Part shown: one piece after another, positions 19,645 to 28,263 of the stretch
How positions within the stretch are numbered: the stretch's first letter is position 1
Layout: each line of letters begins with the position of its first letter
Source of the DNA: Aquimonas sp044377145
GTDB lineage: Bacteria > Pseudomonadota > Gammaproteobacteria > Xanthomonadales > Xanthomonadaceae
NCBI RefSeq assembly: GCF_044377145.1
Contig: NZ_JBILJQ010000011.1
Coordinates: 1 to 64,000, forward strand
Length of the DNA: 64,000 nt
Direction of reading: 5' to 3'
The notes under the pieces: model-generated
Seen by the model: only the letters and a program-made list of their open reading frames with translations
Told to the model about the DNA's origin: nothing
Database searches by the model: none
Translations under genes and position numbers: made by a program

Positions 19645-19789
19645 GGTGGAGTTGGCCTCGGGTGGCGCGGAGCGGGGGTGTATATTAGCCGGCGCTCGCG
19701 AAAGGCCCGACGGCGCGATACCGCGTGGCCTCTGCGACACCTCCCCTCATTTCAATAAGGGCCGATCAGCCCTTGAAGGCCGTGCCTGT

Positions 19790-20719
19790 ATGACCGCGCC
19801 CGCCGCGCTCGAAGTTCACGATCTGCGCAAGACCTATTCCAACGGCGTCGAAGCCCTCAAAGGTGTTTCGCTGGCCGTGCAGGAGGGCGACTTCTTCGCC
19901 CTGCTCGGCCCCAATGGCGCCGGCAAATCAACCCTGATCGGCATCGTCAGCTCGCTGGTGAATCCCAGTGCGGGCAGCGTGCGGGTCTGCGGAGTCGATC
20001 TGCTGAAGGACCGCTCCCTGGCCATGCGCCAGGTGGGGCTGGTGCCGCAGGAGATCAACTTCAACATGTTCGAACAGCCCTTCGACATCTGCGTCAACTA
20101 CGCCGGCTTCTACGGCGTGCCGCGTGCCGAAGCCGCCGAGCGCGCCGAGGCAGAGCTGCGCGCCGCCCAGCTCTGGGAAAAAGCGCACGTGATGTCGCGG
20201 ACCTTGTCCGGCGGCATGAAGCGTCGGCTGATGATCGCCCGCGCGATGATCACCCGGCCGCGCCTGTTGATCCTCGATGAGCCCACCGCCGGCGTCGATA
20301 TCGAGATCCGCCGCGGCATGTGGAAGACCCTGAAGGAGGTCAACGCCCGCGGCACCACGGTCATTCTGACCACGCACTATCTGGAAGAGGCCGAGAACCT
20401 CTGCCGCAACATCGCGATCATTGATCGCGGTCGCATCGTCGAGAACACCAGCATGCGCGCGCTGCTGGCCAAGCTCGATGTCGAAGGCTTCGTGCTGGAT
20501 CTCGCCGAACCCTTCCACGGCAGCCTGCCGGTGATGGAGGGCGTGAAGTTCGAGCAGAGCGACGAGAACACGTTGCAGCTCGAAACCCCTCGCGCAGCCG
20601 ATCTCAATGCGGTGTTCGCCGCACTCAGCATTGCGGGAATAAAGGTACGCAGCATGCGCAATCGCGCCAACCGCCTGGAAGAACTCTTCGTCCGTCTGAC
20701 CGGGCAGGAGGCCGCATGA
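19790..20719 (+). CDS. ABC transporter ATP-binding protein (YadG-like)
   Basis: 309 residues from MTAPAALEVHDL. Walker A is GPNGAGKST, the Q-loop is VPQEINF, the signature is LSGGMKRRL, Walker B is LLILDEPTAGVD, and the switch His is in TTHYLEEAE. A C-terminal extension of about 80 residues follows the ATPase core, as in YadG/drug-export ATPases. The ORF is open further upstream to 19490 but that part overlaps the divergent reductase gene and its promoter region. The following permease gene starts inside its stop codon (ATGA at 20716-20719), so the two form a transporter pair. Substrate unknown. Confidence 0.88.
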   Translation: MTAPAALEVHDLRKTYSNGVEALKGVSLAVQEGDFFALLGPNGAGKSTLIGIVSSLVNPSAGSVRVCGVDLLKDRSLAMRQVGLVPQEINFNMFEQPFDICVNYAGFYGVPRAEAAERAEAELRAAQLWEKAHVMSRTLSGGMKRRLMIARAMITRPRLLILDEPTAGVDIEIRRGMWKTLKEVNARGTTVILTTHYLEEAENLCRNIAIIDRGRIVENTSMRALLAKLDVEGFVLDLAEPFHGSLPVMEGVKFEQSDENTLQLETPRAADLNAVFAALSIAGIKVRSMRNRANRLEELFVRLTGQEAA

Positions 20720-21534
20720 GCACGCCGACGCCGATCGCCACTCCCGCTGCGACAGCGCAGACCCCCATGCAGGCCAACCTGATCGCGCTCGGCACGATCG
20801 TGCGCCGCGAGGTTCACCGCATCCTGCGCATCTGGGGCCAGACCCTGGTGCCGCCCGCGATCACCATGACCCTGTACTTCCTGATCTTCGGCAACCTGAT
20901 CGGCAGCCGGATCGGCCAGATGGGCGGCTTCAGCTACATGGAGTTCATCGTCCCGGGGCTGGTGATGATGAGCGTGATCCAGAACGCCTACGGCAATATT
21001 TCCTCAAGCTTCTTCGGCGCCAGGTTCGGTCGCCATGTCGAGGAGCTGCTGGTCAGCCCGATGCCGAATTGGGTGATCCTCGGCGGCTACGTGGCCGGCG
21101 GCGTGCTGCGCGGGCTGATGGTGGGTGCGATCGTGCTTGCCATCGCGATGCTGTTCACCAAGGTTTCGATCCCGCATCCGCTGGTCACGCTTTCCAGCGT
21201 CCTGCTGGCGGCGGTGGTGTTCTCGCTGGCGGGATTCGTCAATGCGGTGTACGCCAAGAAATTCGACGATATCGCGATCATCCCGACCTTCGTGCTGACC
21301 CCGCTGACCTATCTCGGCGGAGTGTTCTACGCGGTCGAGGCCCTGCCGCCGTTCGCCCAGACCCTGACCCTGGCCAACCCGATCGTGTACATGGTCAGCG
21401 CCTTCCGCCACGGTCTGCTCGGCAGCAGCGGGATCCACCTCGGCGTGTCGTATGCGGTAATGCTCGGATTCACCGTGGCTCTGGTCTGGCTGTCCTTGCA
21501 CCTGCTGCGCAAGGGCGTAGGGCTGCGCAGTTAG
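20716..21534 (+). CDS. ABC-2 type permease (YadH-like)
   Basis: 272 residues. After a short Pro/Thr/Ala-rich N-terminus there are six predicted membrane segments between about residues 45 and 268, with the ABC-2 signature region RHVEELLVSPMPNWVILGGYVAGG in the first cytoplasmic loop and LTYLGGVFYAVEALP near segment 5. This is the YadH/NodJ/DrrB-type exporter permease. Overlap with the ATPase gene indicates a heteromeric exporter in the inner membrane. Nothing in the sequence identifies the exported molecule. Confidence 0.87.
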   Translation: MSTPTPIATPAATAQTPMQANLIALGTIVRREVHRILRIWGQTLVPPAITMTLYFLIFGNLIGSRIGQMGGFSYMEFIVPGLVMMSVIQNAYGNISSSFFGARFGRHVEELLVSPMPNWVILGGYVAGGVLRGLMVGAIVLAIAMLFTKVSIPHPLVTLSSVLLAAVVFSLAGFVNAVYAKKFDDIAIIPTFVLTPLTYLGGVFYAVEALPPFAQTLTLANPIVYMVSAFRHGLLGSSGIHLGVSYAVMLGFTVALVWLSLHLLRKGVGLRS

Positions 21535-21588
21535 GCGCGACCGCAAACCGCGTAAGCTCGATGGTCATCCTCGTTTCGGAGATATCCC

Positions 21589-21732
21589 ATGGGCGGCATC
21601 CCTCTTCAACCGCTGATCGCACTCCTGGCTGGCATCCTGATCCTGGTGCGGCCCAAGCTGCTGGCCTTCATCGTGGCGATCTATCTGATCATTGTCGGCG
21701 TGCTGGGCCTGCTGCCTCACCTGCGATTCTGA
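21589..21732 (+). CDS. DUF3096 family small membrane protein
   Basis: 47 residues starting MGGIPLQPLIALLAGILI. Two hydrophobic segments (about 6-20 and 25-42) are separated by RPKLL, the pattern of DUF3096 micro-proteins, which are single small inner-membrane proteins of unknown function. ATG 21589 is preceded by CGGAG 7 nt upstream. It follows the YadH-like gene by 54 nt on the same strand and could be co-transcribed. It is convergent with bioD. Confidence 0.8.
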   Translation: MGGIPLQPLIALLAGILILVRPKLLAFIVAIYLIIVGVLGLLPHLRF

Positions 21733-21765
21733 GTCAGCGCCGCGGCGGTCTGATCTGCGCGCGGG

Positions 21766-22446
21766 CTAGCGCAGGTTGGACTTTCCCAGCGGACCGAGAT
21801 CGATCTGCGCCAGCGCAGCAGGGCTGCGCCAGGCGAGCTGCGCCAGGCAGGGCACCGGCATTCGGCGGTGCAGACAGGCGAAGTACTCGTCGGCGAATTC
21901 CAGCTCCGGATCGACGGAATTGGCGATCCAGCCGGCGATCCGCATACCGTCGGCCTGCAGGGCGGCCAGAGTCATCAGCGCATGATTGATGCAGCCCAGC
22001 CGCATGCCGACCACCAGCACCACCGGCAGTTCGAGCGCGCGTACCAGATCCGCCTGCATCAAGCGATCGCTCAGCGGAGCACACCATCCACCGACGCCCT
22101 CGACCACGACATCATCAGCCTGCGCGCGCAGCGCGCTGAACGCGGTTTCGAGCTCGGCAAGCCCGAACTGTCGGCTTTCGTGCGCAGCGGCAATTTCCGG
22201 CGCGGTGGCATCCTTCAGACAGACCGGGTTGACCAGGGCGTAGTCCGGCTGGAAAGCGCTGGCCTGCAGCAGACCGACGGCATCCTCGTTGCTCCAGCCG
22301 TGGCGGTTCTCGCGCGCGCCACTCGCCACCGGTTTCATGCCGACGGCACGCCGTCCTAGCCGCTGCAGTCCATGCAGCAGGGCGATCGAGGCGTGGGTTT
22401 TGCCGGCGCCGGTATCGGTGCCGGTGACATAACAGCTGAACTGCAT
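21766..22446 (-). CDS. bioD: ATP-dependent dethiobiotin synthetase BioD
   Basis: 226 residues from MQFSCYVTGTDTGAGKT. The P-loop variant GTDTGAGKTHAS sits at about 8-19, MKPVASGA at about 37-44, the second conserved block VVVEGVGGWCAPL follows in mid-protein, and the nucleotide-base region ANSVDP comes later. BioD closes the ureido ring of dethiobiotin from 7,8-diaminopelargonate, CO2 and ATP in biotin synthesis. The longer frame to 22656 has no homology and overlaps the divergent fRMsr gene, so ATG 22446 is used. No other bio genes are nearby, so it stands alone here. Confidence 0.93.
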   Translation of the reverse strand: MQFSCYVTGTDTGAGKTHASIALLHGLQRLGRRAVGMKPVASGARENRHGWSNEDAVGLLQASAFQPDYALVNPVCLKDATAPEIAAAHESRQFGLAELETAFSALRAQADDVVVEGVGGWCAPLSDRLMQADLVRALELPVVLVVGMRLGCINHALMTLAALQADGMRIAGWIANSVDPELEFADEYFACLHRRMPVPCLAQLAWRSPAALAQIDLGPLGKSNLR

Positions 22447-22552
22447 CGCAGGATGCTCGTTGGAGTTTCGCGCAAGCATACCGTTGCCCCTGCGATTCGC
22501 GCCAAGCAAGGCGGCTGCTACACTCGGGCGCTGTCCACGCGAGGTTGGAACC

Positions 22553-23035
22553 ATGTTCGTAGCCGCCGCCCTGACCGGTTCCAAACCGGAACAGTATTCC
22601 GAGCTTGTGCAGCAGGCCCGAGGTCTGTTGGCTGGTGAGCCAGATCGCATCGCCAACGCAGCGAACCTGTCGGCGCTGGCCTATCACGCGCTGCCCGATG
22701 TGAACTGGCTTGGCTTCTATTTCTTCGACGGTAAGGAACTGGTAGTTGGGCCGTTCCAGGGCAAGCCTGCCTGTGTGCGGATCGCGCTCGGGCGCGGCGT
22801 GTGCGGCACCGCGGCGGTCAGCCGGCAGACCCAGCGGGTCGACGACGTCGAGGCGTTTCCGGGCCATATCCCCTGCGACGCGGCCTCGCGTTCCGAAGTA
22901 GTTGTGCCGCTGTTCCGCGGCGAGCAGTTGATCGGCGTGTTCGACATCGACAGCCCCGCGCTGGCGCGATTCGATGCTGATGACGTGCGCGGTCTGGAAG
23001 CCTTGGCGCAGGTTTTCGTGGAGTCGTTGGCATGA
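22553..23035 (+). CDS. msrC: Free methionine-(R)-sulfoxide reductase (GAF domain, fRMsr)
   Basis: 160 residues forming a single GAF domain. The three redox cysteines of fRMsr are all present: Cys74 (GKPACVRI), Cys84 (GRGVCGTAA) and Cys108 (HIPCDAAS), with the surrounding WLGFYFF and SEVVVPLF blocks. The enzyme reduces free L-methionine-(R)-sulfoxide using thioredoxin-type reductants in the cytoplasm. ATG 22553 fits the family start. The next gene overlaps its stop (ATGA). It is divergent from bioD. Confidence 0.92.
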   Translation: MFVAAALTGSKPEQYSELVQQARGLLAGEPDRIANAANLSALAYHALPDVNWLGFYFFDGKELVVGPFQGKPACVRIALGRGVCGTAAVSRQTQRVDDVEAFPGHIPCDAASRSEVVVPLFRGEQLIGVFDIDSPALARFDADDVRGLEALAQVFVESLA

Positions 23036-23490
23036 GCAGCCCCGGTGATCGCCTGCGCAATGTCGGGCCGAAGTCCGCCGCCTGGCTGCGCCAGGTCGGC
23101 ATCCGCACACCCGAAGACCTGGTCACTCATGGCGCGGTTGGCGCCTTCATGAAGGTCAAGCGCGCCGGCTTCCGGCCGAGCTTGAATCTGCTGTACTCAC
23201 TGGAAGGCGCACTGCTGGGCTGCCACTGGCAGCAGGTCCCCGAAGAACGCCGCGCGGTAATGTCGGCCGAGGTCGAGGCCTTGAGCGCGCTGCTGCCGGA
23301 TCCGAAGAAGAAGCGCCCGGGCGGCCCGATCACCTACAGCGAAGGCCCGGCGATGAACCGCGAGGGCGATGCCGACGGAGTCGGCCCTGAGCTGAGCTTT
23401 GGCTTGGATGATCCCTACGGCGGCAATGACGGCGGCGACAGTGGCGGTGGCCATGACGGCGGCCACGGCAGCGGCCACGGCAGCGACTGA
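23032..23490 (+). CDS. TfoX/Sxy C-terminal domain protein with Gly/His-rich tail
   Basis: 152 residues. The first 85 match the TfoX/Sxy C-terminal domain: LRNVGPKSAAWLRQVGIRT, then LVTHGAVGAFMKVK, then LNLLYSLEGALLGCHW, a helix-hairpin-helix-like fold. The TfoX N-terminal domain is absent, as in many stand-alone TfoX_C proteins. From about residue 100 the protein becomes low-complexity, ending in repeated GGHDGGHGSGHGSD-type residues that could bind metal ions (inference). It overlaps the fRMsr stop codon and is therefore probably co-translated with it. Confidence 0.82.
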   Translation: MSSPGDRLRNVGPKSAAWLRQVGIRTPEDLVTHGAVGAFMKVKRAGFRPSLNLLYSLEGALLGCHWQQVPEERRAVMSAEVEALSALLPDPKKKRPGGPITYSEGPAMNREGDADGVGPELSFGLDDPYGGNDGGDSGGGHDGGHGSGHGSD

Positions 23491-23504
23491 CAGCGGGCTT
23501 CCTC

Positions 23505-23531
23505 CGGCACGACGGCGATGGCGCCGTGCCG
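23505..23531 (+). terminator. Weak terminator-like hairpin
   Basis: CGGCACG (23505-23511) pairs with CGTGCCG (23525-23531) 14 nt after the TfoX_C gene. There is no U-tract, so this is only a candidate transcript end before the MscS gene. Confidence 0.25.
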
Positions 23532-23653
23532 ATACGTCCTGTGCCCAATCGGCACGCGGGTGCTGACCTGCAGGGAGCGCGAACCCCAAGCGTCCGCTCA
23601 CACCCTGCGGGCATACTGAGGCGCAGTGGCGCGCGGCGCGCCGTGGGGGTCGT

Positions 23654-25321
23654 ATGTCGAACTGGCGAACGGTGTTGCCCGGCTTCGCGCTGAGGCTGCG
23701 CGGGCGCGCGCGCCTACTGGTCCCGCTCGCGCTCGCGCTCGCGCTCGCGGCGCCGCCCCTGTGGGCTGCGGCGGCCGCTGAGCCCTCGTCGGTGGCCGGG
23801 GAGGGCGTTGAACTGGTCGTCGGTGGACGTCAGCTGCATGTGTTCCGCGCACCGCTGGGGGCGCTGTCGGCGGAAGAGCGCGCTGAGCTTGCCGAGCGGC
23901 ACGTCCGCGAAGCTCTGGAGAAAGGCGGGGCCGGCTGGACCTCGGTGCTGCCGCTGGCCGAAGGCGTGGCGGTGCAACTCGACGAAACCAGTCTGTTCGT
24001 TGTTCTGCCCGGGGATGCGCGCAGCGACCGCGGCGAAACTCCGCATGCCCTGGCGAACCGTTCGGCGCGCGTGCTGCAGCAGGTCTGGGCAGAGCACCGT
24101 GAGCATCGCGATCCGCGCCTGAATCTGCTGGCGCTGGGCAAGCTTGCGATCGCCTTGCTGCTGCTCACGCTGGCTCTGGTCGTGCTGCTGAAGCTGTCGC
24201 GCGTGCTGCAGCGGCGACTCAGCGCGCGCCTGTCGCAACAGATGCAGCAGTTGCTGCCAGGCGCGGTGCGGCCGCATCTGCACAGCCTGCTGGTCACCCT
24301 GGTGGTGCGGGTCAGCGTGGTGCTGGTCTGGCTGCTCGCGCTGGCCGTGCTGGTGGCCTTTCTCGTCTACGCGCTGGGCCTGTTCGCGCTGACCCGTCCG
24401 GCCGCGGAGCGTCTGCTCGACTCCCTGCTGGGCTCGCTGGGCCAGGCCGCAACGGCCAGCGCGGCGGCGCTGCCGGGGCTGTTCGTGGCGCTGATGATCT
24501 TTCTGCTGGCGCGCCTGCTGACCCAGGTGACGCGCAGCCTGTTCGACCGCATCAACGAAGGCAGCGTGCAGCTCGGCGCGCTCGACGCGCACACCGCGCC
24601 CGCCACGCGCGGGCTGATCAACCTCGGCATCTGGCTGTTCGCCCTGGCGATGGCCTATCCCTACCTGCCTGGCTCACAGACCGAAGCCTTCAAGGGCCTG
24701 TCGGTCCTGCTCGGCCTGATGGTGTCGATTGGCGCCTCCGGTCTGGTTGGGCAGGTCGCGGCGGGCCTGATCCTGGTGTTCACCCGCGCCCTGCTGGTGG
24801 GCGAATACGTGCGCATCCAGGAGCACGAGGGCACGGTCACCGAAATCGGCCTGTGCCTGACCCGGCTCAAGAACGGCAAGGGCGAGGAGATCGCCTTGCC
24901 GAACTCGCTGGTGATCGGCCAGGTGACGCGCAACCTCTCGCGGCATGCGGCCAGCGCCGGCGGCTCGGTGCTGGAGACCGGCGTCACCATCGGCTACGAC
25001 ACGCCCTGGCGGCAGGTGCATGCCCTGCTGCAGTCGGCGGCCGCCGAGGTGCCCGCGCTGCTGCGCGAGCCGGCGCCCTACGTCATCCAGACCGCGCTGT
25101 CCGACTTCTACGTCGAGTACCGCCTGGTGGCCCAGGTTGAGGGCGGCGGCGCGCTGCCGCGCGCGCAGGTGCTGAGCCAGCTGCACGCCGCCATCCTCGA
25201 TGCCTTCAATAGCCACGGCGTGCAGATCATGTCGCCGCACTACGAGGGTGACCCTGCCCAGGCCAAGTGGGTGGCGCGCGAGCAGTGGCACGCCGCGCCG
25301 GCACCCGGCGAAGGGCGCTGA
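23654..25321 (+). CDS. Mechanosensitive ion channel family protein (MscS)
   Basis: 555 residues. A signal peptide (about 10-38) contains an unusual (LA)n run coded by a hexamer repeat. A periplasmic domain extends to about 160, then membrane segments at about 160-182, 213-245, 275-295 and 318-340. The MscS core follows from about 345: SVLLGLMVSIGASGLVGQ is the pore-lining TM3 with Gly/Ala packing, then the beta domain VGEYVRIQEHEGTVTEIG, then the C-terminal cage region. Such channels release solutes under hypo-osmotic stress. An outer-membrane-type barrel gene follows 5 nt after the stop. Confidence 0.88.
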   Translation: MSNWRTVLPGFALRLRGRARLLVPLALALALAAPPLWAAAAAEPSSVAGEGVELVVGGRQLHVFRAPLGALSAEERAELAERHVREALEKGGAGWTSVLPLAEGVAVQLDETSLFVVLPGDARSDRGETPHALANRSARVLQQVWAEHREHRDPRLNLLALGKLAIALLLLTLALVVLLKLSRVLQRRLSARLSQQMQQLLPGAVRPHLHSLLVTLVVRVSVVLVWLLALAVLVAFLVYALGLFALTRPAAERLLDSLLGSLGQAATASAAALPGLFVALMIFLLARLLTQVTRSLFDRINEGSVQLGALDAHTAPATRGLINLGIWLFALAMAYPYLPGSQTEAFKGLSVLLGLMVSIGASGLVGQVAAGLILVFTRALLVGEYVRIQEHEGTVTEIGLCLTRLKNGKGEEIALPNSLVIGQVTRNLSRHAASAGGSVLETGVTIGYDTPWRQVHALLQSAAAEVPALLREPAPYVIQTALSDFYVEYRLVAQVEGGGALPRAQVLSQLHAAILDAFNSHGVQIMSPHYEGDPAQAKWVAREQWHAAPAPGEGR

Positions 25322-25326
25322 GAGCG

Positions 25327-26484
25327 ATGCAGGCGCGGGTTGCCGCGGCCTTCGGCGGGCTGTTGGCGGTGCTGGCGGCGGCGCCTGCCGCTGGCAAGGA
25401 CGCGGCGGGCGGCGGCGACTGGATCGAAGACGGTGCGCTGTGCTTGCGCATCGCGCCCGAGCGCGACGGCGCCGGGCGCCTGCGCGCCGCGGCGCTGCGC
25501 GAGCCCCACTATCGGGTGGGCGTGCGTCGTCCGCACCATGGCTGCCAGGACGTCGACGGTGCCCCGATCGTGGCGGACGCGCTGGCCGCGCATCTGGATG
25601 CCCTGCGCGAATCGGCCGAGCGCGCGGCGCAGTTGGGCTGCGCCACCGGCTTCAGCCTCAGCGTGGACGAGGCGCAGACGCCGCAGCTGTTGGCGCAGGG
25701 CTGCGATGCAGCGGCAAAGGCGCCCGCGCCTGTGCACAGCGCAGGGTCGAACAGCGCCGTGGATGCCGCCGCACCGGTGCAGCGCATCGATCCGCTGGCG
25801 CGTTGGCACGCCCTGCGCGACCGGCTGCAGCCCGACGGCCTGCGCATCGACGGCGCCTGGGATCGCGATCGCGCCGGCAACCGGTCCGATTCCGAGCTGC
25901 ACCTGCGCGGCAAGGCGCACTGGCAGGGCGGGCCGCATCGCATCGAACTCGAGCTGGAGCATCAGCAGCGTCGACGCGACGGTGCGCTGCGCAAGAACCA
26001 GCAGCTCGGCAGCCTGAGCTGGAACGCGGATTTCGGTCAGCACTGGTTCGTCCAGACCGAGCTGCAGCTGGAGCGCGACCGCGTCAACATCGAGAGCTAC
26101 AGCCTGGACTATCTGCTGACCCAGGTGGCCAGCGGCGTCGGACCGCGCTGGCGGCCGCATCCGTCGTTGGAACTGCGCCTGGCGGCGCAGTGGTATCGCC
26201 TGCGTCTCAGCCTGCTCGACCTTGGCGCAAGCGTGTACGCGGATGGCCCGGCGGCCTTTGCCCAGGCTCACTGGCGACCGCTGCCGCGGCTGTCCTTGAG
26301 CGCGGACGCGCGCCTTGCGCGCTGGCCGGACGGCAGCGACGGCCTCGATCTCAACGCCGAGCTGCTGTTCGATCTCAGCCGCACGACCGGGCTGGGCCTG
26401 CGTCGCGAGATCAACCGCAACACCGCCTCGCTCAATCGCGCCGACGAAGACGACGTCGAACTGTTTCTGCGCTACCGGTTCTGA
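25327..26484 (+). CDS. Predicted outer-membrane beta-barrel protein (DUF481-like)
   Basis: 385 residues. A signal peptide (about 1-22) precedes a Cys-containing N-terminal part (about 23-150) not recognised. From about residue 160 alternating hydrophobic/polar strands appear (WDRDRAGNRSDSELHLRGKA, then HRIELELEHQQRR), ending in FLRYRF with a terminal Phe, the usual mark of outer-membrane barrels. The second half resembles YdiY/DUF481 salt-induced outer-membrane proteins. ATG is 5 nt after the MscS stop, so they are likely co-transcribed. A joint role in osmotic adaptation is only inference. Confidence 0.7.
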   Translation: MQARVAAAFGGLLAVLAAAPAAGKDAAGGGDWIEDGALCLRIAPERDGAGRLRAAALREPHYRVGVRRPHHGCQDVDGAPIVADALAAHLDALRESAERAAQLGCATGFSLSVDEAQTPQLLAQGCDAAAKAPAPVHSAGSNSAVDAAAPVQRIDPLARWHALRDRLQPDGLRIDGAWDRDRAGNRSDSELHLRGKAHWQGGPHRIELELEHQQRRRDGALRKNQQLGSLSWNADFGQHWFVQTELQLERDRVNIESYSLDYLLTQVASGVGPRWRPHPSLELRLAAQWYRLRLSLLDLGASVYADGPAAFAQAHWRPLPRLSLSADARLARWPDGSDGLDLNAELLFDLSRTTGLGLRREINRNTASLNRADEDDVELFLRYRF

Positions 26485-26765
26485 GCCGGGCCGCCGTCGA
26501 CCACCAGCCGACCGTCGACACGAATCGGTGCGAACACGCCGGGCACAGCCATGCTCGCGCGCTTCGCCAGCGCGAGGTCGCCGCCGCGCGTTGCCGCGCG
26601 CTCGCCGTTGACGGTATCGGCGGCGACCGCGTCGAAGGGCGGGGCAGCCGGCTGAGGTCGTCGATGGCGGCCACGTCCGGCGTTTGCCGACGCAGCCGCA
26701 TCAGCAGGCGCGACTGGGCGCGGCGCACGTCGGGCGAGGAAAGGCGGTGCATGGGGCGATTCCAC
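26472..26765 (-). pseudogene. Patatin-like phospholipase fragment, frameshifted and truncated
   Basis: On the minus strand one frame reads MHRLSSPDVRRAQSRLLMRL and continues TPDVAAIDDLSRLP. At about 26640, in a C-rich run, similarity shifts to the next frame: PFDAVAADTVNGER, then LALAKRASMAVPGVFAPI, then DGRLVVDGG. This is the central part of bacterial patatin/RssA-like lipases, including the DGG that supplies the catalytic Asp. The Ser motif (GxSxG) half and the C-terminus are missing, and a stop follows DGG at 26472. A dead remnant, filling most of the gap between the outer-membrane protein gene and the DUF1415 gene. Confidence 0.75.
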
Positions 26766-26880
26766 TCGGAGCTGCCGCACAGCATGCGCAGGCGCCTGCG
26801 GCCGAGCAGGGAGTGCGGAGGACTTTGGGCCCGCGCACCAGCGGATTCGATCGTGACTCGCGCAGACCATGCCGCGCAGA

Positions 26881-27456
26881 TCAATCCGCGTCGAACAGCC
26901 GCCGCCAACCCTCGTGCCCCAGCTCGCGCAGGCGCTGCTGGTTGCGCTCGGGGATCGCTTCGACATCGGCACCCGCGTCGACGATGCGGCTGATGCTGTC
27001 CTCGCGCAGCACATGCAGCATCGGCAGGGGCGAGCGGTTGCTGCAGTTCTCGACCGCGTCGGCGTCGGCGCCCTCGAAGCGGTAGTCCGGGTGGAAGCTC
27101 GCCAGCTGGAACTCGCCGGCATAGCCCAGCGCCTGCAGCAGCGCCTCGGCCGCATGCAGCAAATCGAGATAGTCCTCGAAGTCGGCGAGCAGGCGGGGAA
27201 TGACCAGCAGGGTGGTCTCGACCTCGGCGGTGTCGTGCTGGCGCAGGTGCTCCAGCTCGCGCAGCAGCTCCTCGACCAGCGCATCGCTGTTGGCGGCTTC
27301 GCTCAGCACCCAGCGGATGCGTCCGCCGACATGCGGCGCGCGCGCGTACGGGCAGAGGTTCAGACCGATCACCGCGCGCTCCAGCCAGGCCTGGCACCGC
27401 GCCAGTGCCGGGTCGCCGGGCGTGTGCGCGCGGCGGTGCGGGTTCACCGCGCTCAT
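26881..27456 (-). CDS. DUF1415 family protein
   Basis: 191 residues from MSAVNPHRRAH. Family features are LERAVIGLNLCPYARAPH near the N-terminus, LLVIPRLLADFEDYLDLL in the middle, FQLASFHPDYRFEG, then RSPLPMLHVLREDSI and IPERNQQRLRELG toward the end. DUF1415 proteins are cytoplasmic and uncharacterised. The start overlaps the stop of the TMEM175-like gene (ATGA at 27453-27456). Frames extending to 28320 are not used because they overlap that gene. Confidence 0.9.
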   Translation of the reverse strand: MSAVNPHRRAHTPGDPALARCQAWLERAVIGLNLCPYARAPHVGGRIRWVLSEAANSDALVEELLRELEHLRQHDTAEVETTLLVIPRLLADFEDYLDLLHAAEALLQALGYAGEFQLASFHPDYRFEGADADAVENCSNRSPLPMLHVLREDSISRIVDAGADVEAIPERNQQRLRELGHEGWRRLFDAD

Positions 27457-28172
27457 TGGGCCTCCAGCGCCTTCAGTTGTTTGCCCAGCCGGCGTCGCAG
27501 GATCAGCTCGCTCAAGTGCAGCACGAAGAACACGAAGCCCGGCAGGCCCAGCAGCCAGCCCGATTCGCGCGTGGCGGGAATGGTGAGCGCGAGGGTGATC
27601 GACACCATCGCCACTACCGGCACCAGGCCCCAGTTCCACAGGCAGAGGCGCGTCCACAGACGCTCGCGGGCATCGAGCTGAAGCCGCTCGCGGAACCGCC
27701 AGGCGCGCAGATACAGGCCCCACATCACCGCACCCATCGAGCCGAACGCCACCGCGAAGGTGATGAACAGCACCGGCAGATCCGACAGCTCGGTGATGGT
27801 GAAGCCCGCCGGCAACCAGCCACCGCTGAGCGAGTTGAACAGGGCGGCGAACACCATCCGCACCGGGTAGACGAAGACCAGCAGCAGCATCACCAGCAGC
27901 AGACTCAAGCGCACCGATCCGGCATCGTCCAGCCCGTAGGCGCGACTCCAGTCCGCATGCGACGCCCAGAACCGCAGGATCAGCGCGAAGGCCAGGGCGA
28001 AGGCCGGAATACCCTTCATCGCATTGCTCAGCGACTCGACGCTGTCCGGGATCGATTCGCCAGCCACCGCCATCAGGGTGATGGCAAACGCGAAGGCTGC
28101 ATCGACGAAGGCTTCGCCGCGGGTCACCTGGGTGCCGCGTTCCTTGAAGGGAGGCATGGGGCGAACTCGCAC
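27453..28172 (-). CDS. TMEM175/DUF1211-like membrane protein (putative K+ channel)
   Basis: 239 residues with six predicted membrane segments (about 22-42, 53-70, 82-108, 127-150, 172-195, 200-220). The first segment carries RGEAFVDAAFAFAITLMAV, a variant of the RxxxFSD-type signature of TMEM175/DUF1211 channels; Val replaces the Ser of FSD. Bacterial members conduct K+. ATG 28172 or 28157 are both possible; neither has a clear ribosome binding site. The downstream DUF1415 gene overlaps its stop codon. Confidence 0.75.
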   Translation of the reverse strand: MRVRPMPPFKERGTQVTRGEAFVDAAFAFAITLMAVAGESIPDSVESLSNAMKGIPAFALAFALILRFWASHADWSRAYGLDDAGSVRLSLLLVMLLLVFVYPVRMVFAALFNSLSGGWLPAGFTITELSDLPVLFITFAVAFGSMGAVMWGLYLRAWRFRERLQLDARERLWTRLCLWNWGLVPVVAMVSITLALTIPATRESGWLLGLPGFVFFVLHLSELILRRRLGKQLKALEAQ

Positions 28173-28226
28173 ATCGGCCGGGCGCGGACTCTAGCAGCCC
28201 GGTGGCCGATCGCTCGGGGCGCCGTA

Positions 28227-28242
28227 TCCGCGCGGACGTCCG
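28227..28242. promoter_or_regulatory. 16-bp motif shared with the ABC-operon promoter region
   Basis: TCCGCGCGGACGTCCG occurs here and, identically, at 37842-37857 upstream of the sigma-54-type promoter of the tripartite ABC operon. It contains two overlapping palindromic parts. Here it lies upstream of an Rnk relic in a non-coding gap. It could be a binding site, functional or relic, for the NtrC-type regulator. Confidence 0.35.
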
Positions 28243-28263
28243 AGCGGTGTGGTAGCGACGGCC

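Noticed and set aside
19645..19740. N-terminal extension of the ferredoxin reductase frame to ATG 19740
   Set aside because: Adds 32 residues without FNR similarity and covers the divergent promoter region; GTG 19644 fits better.
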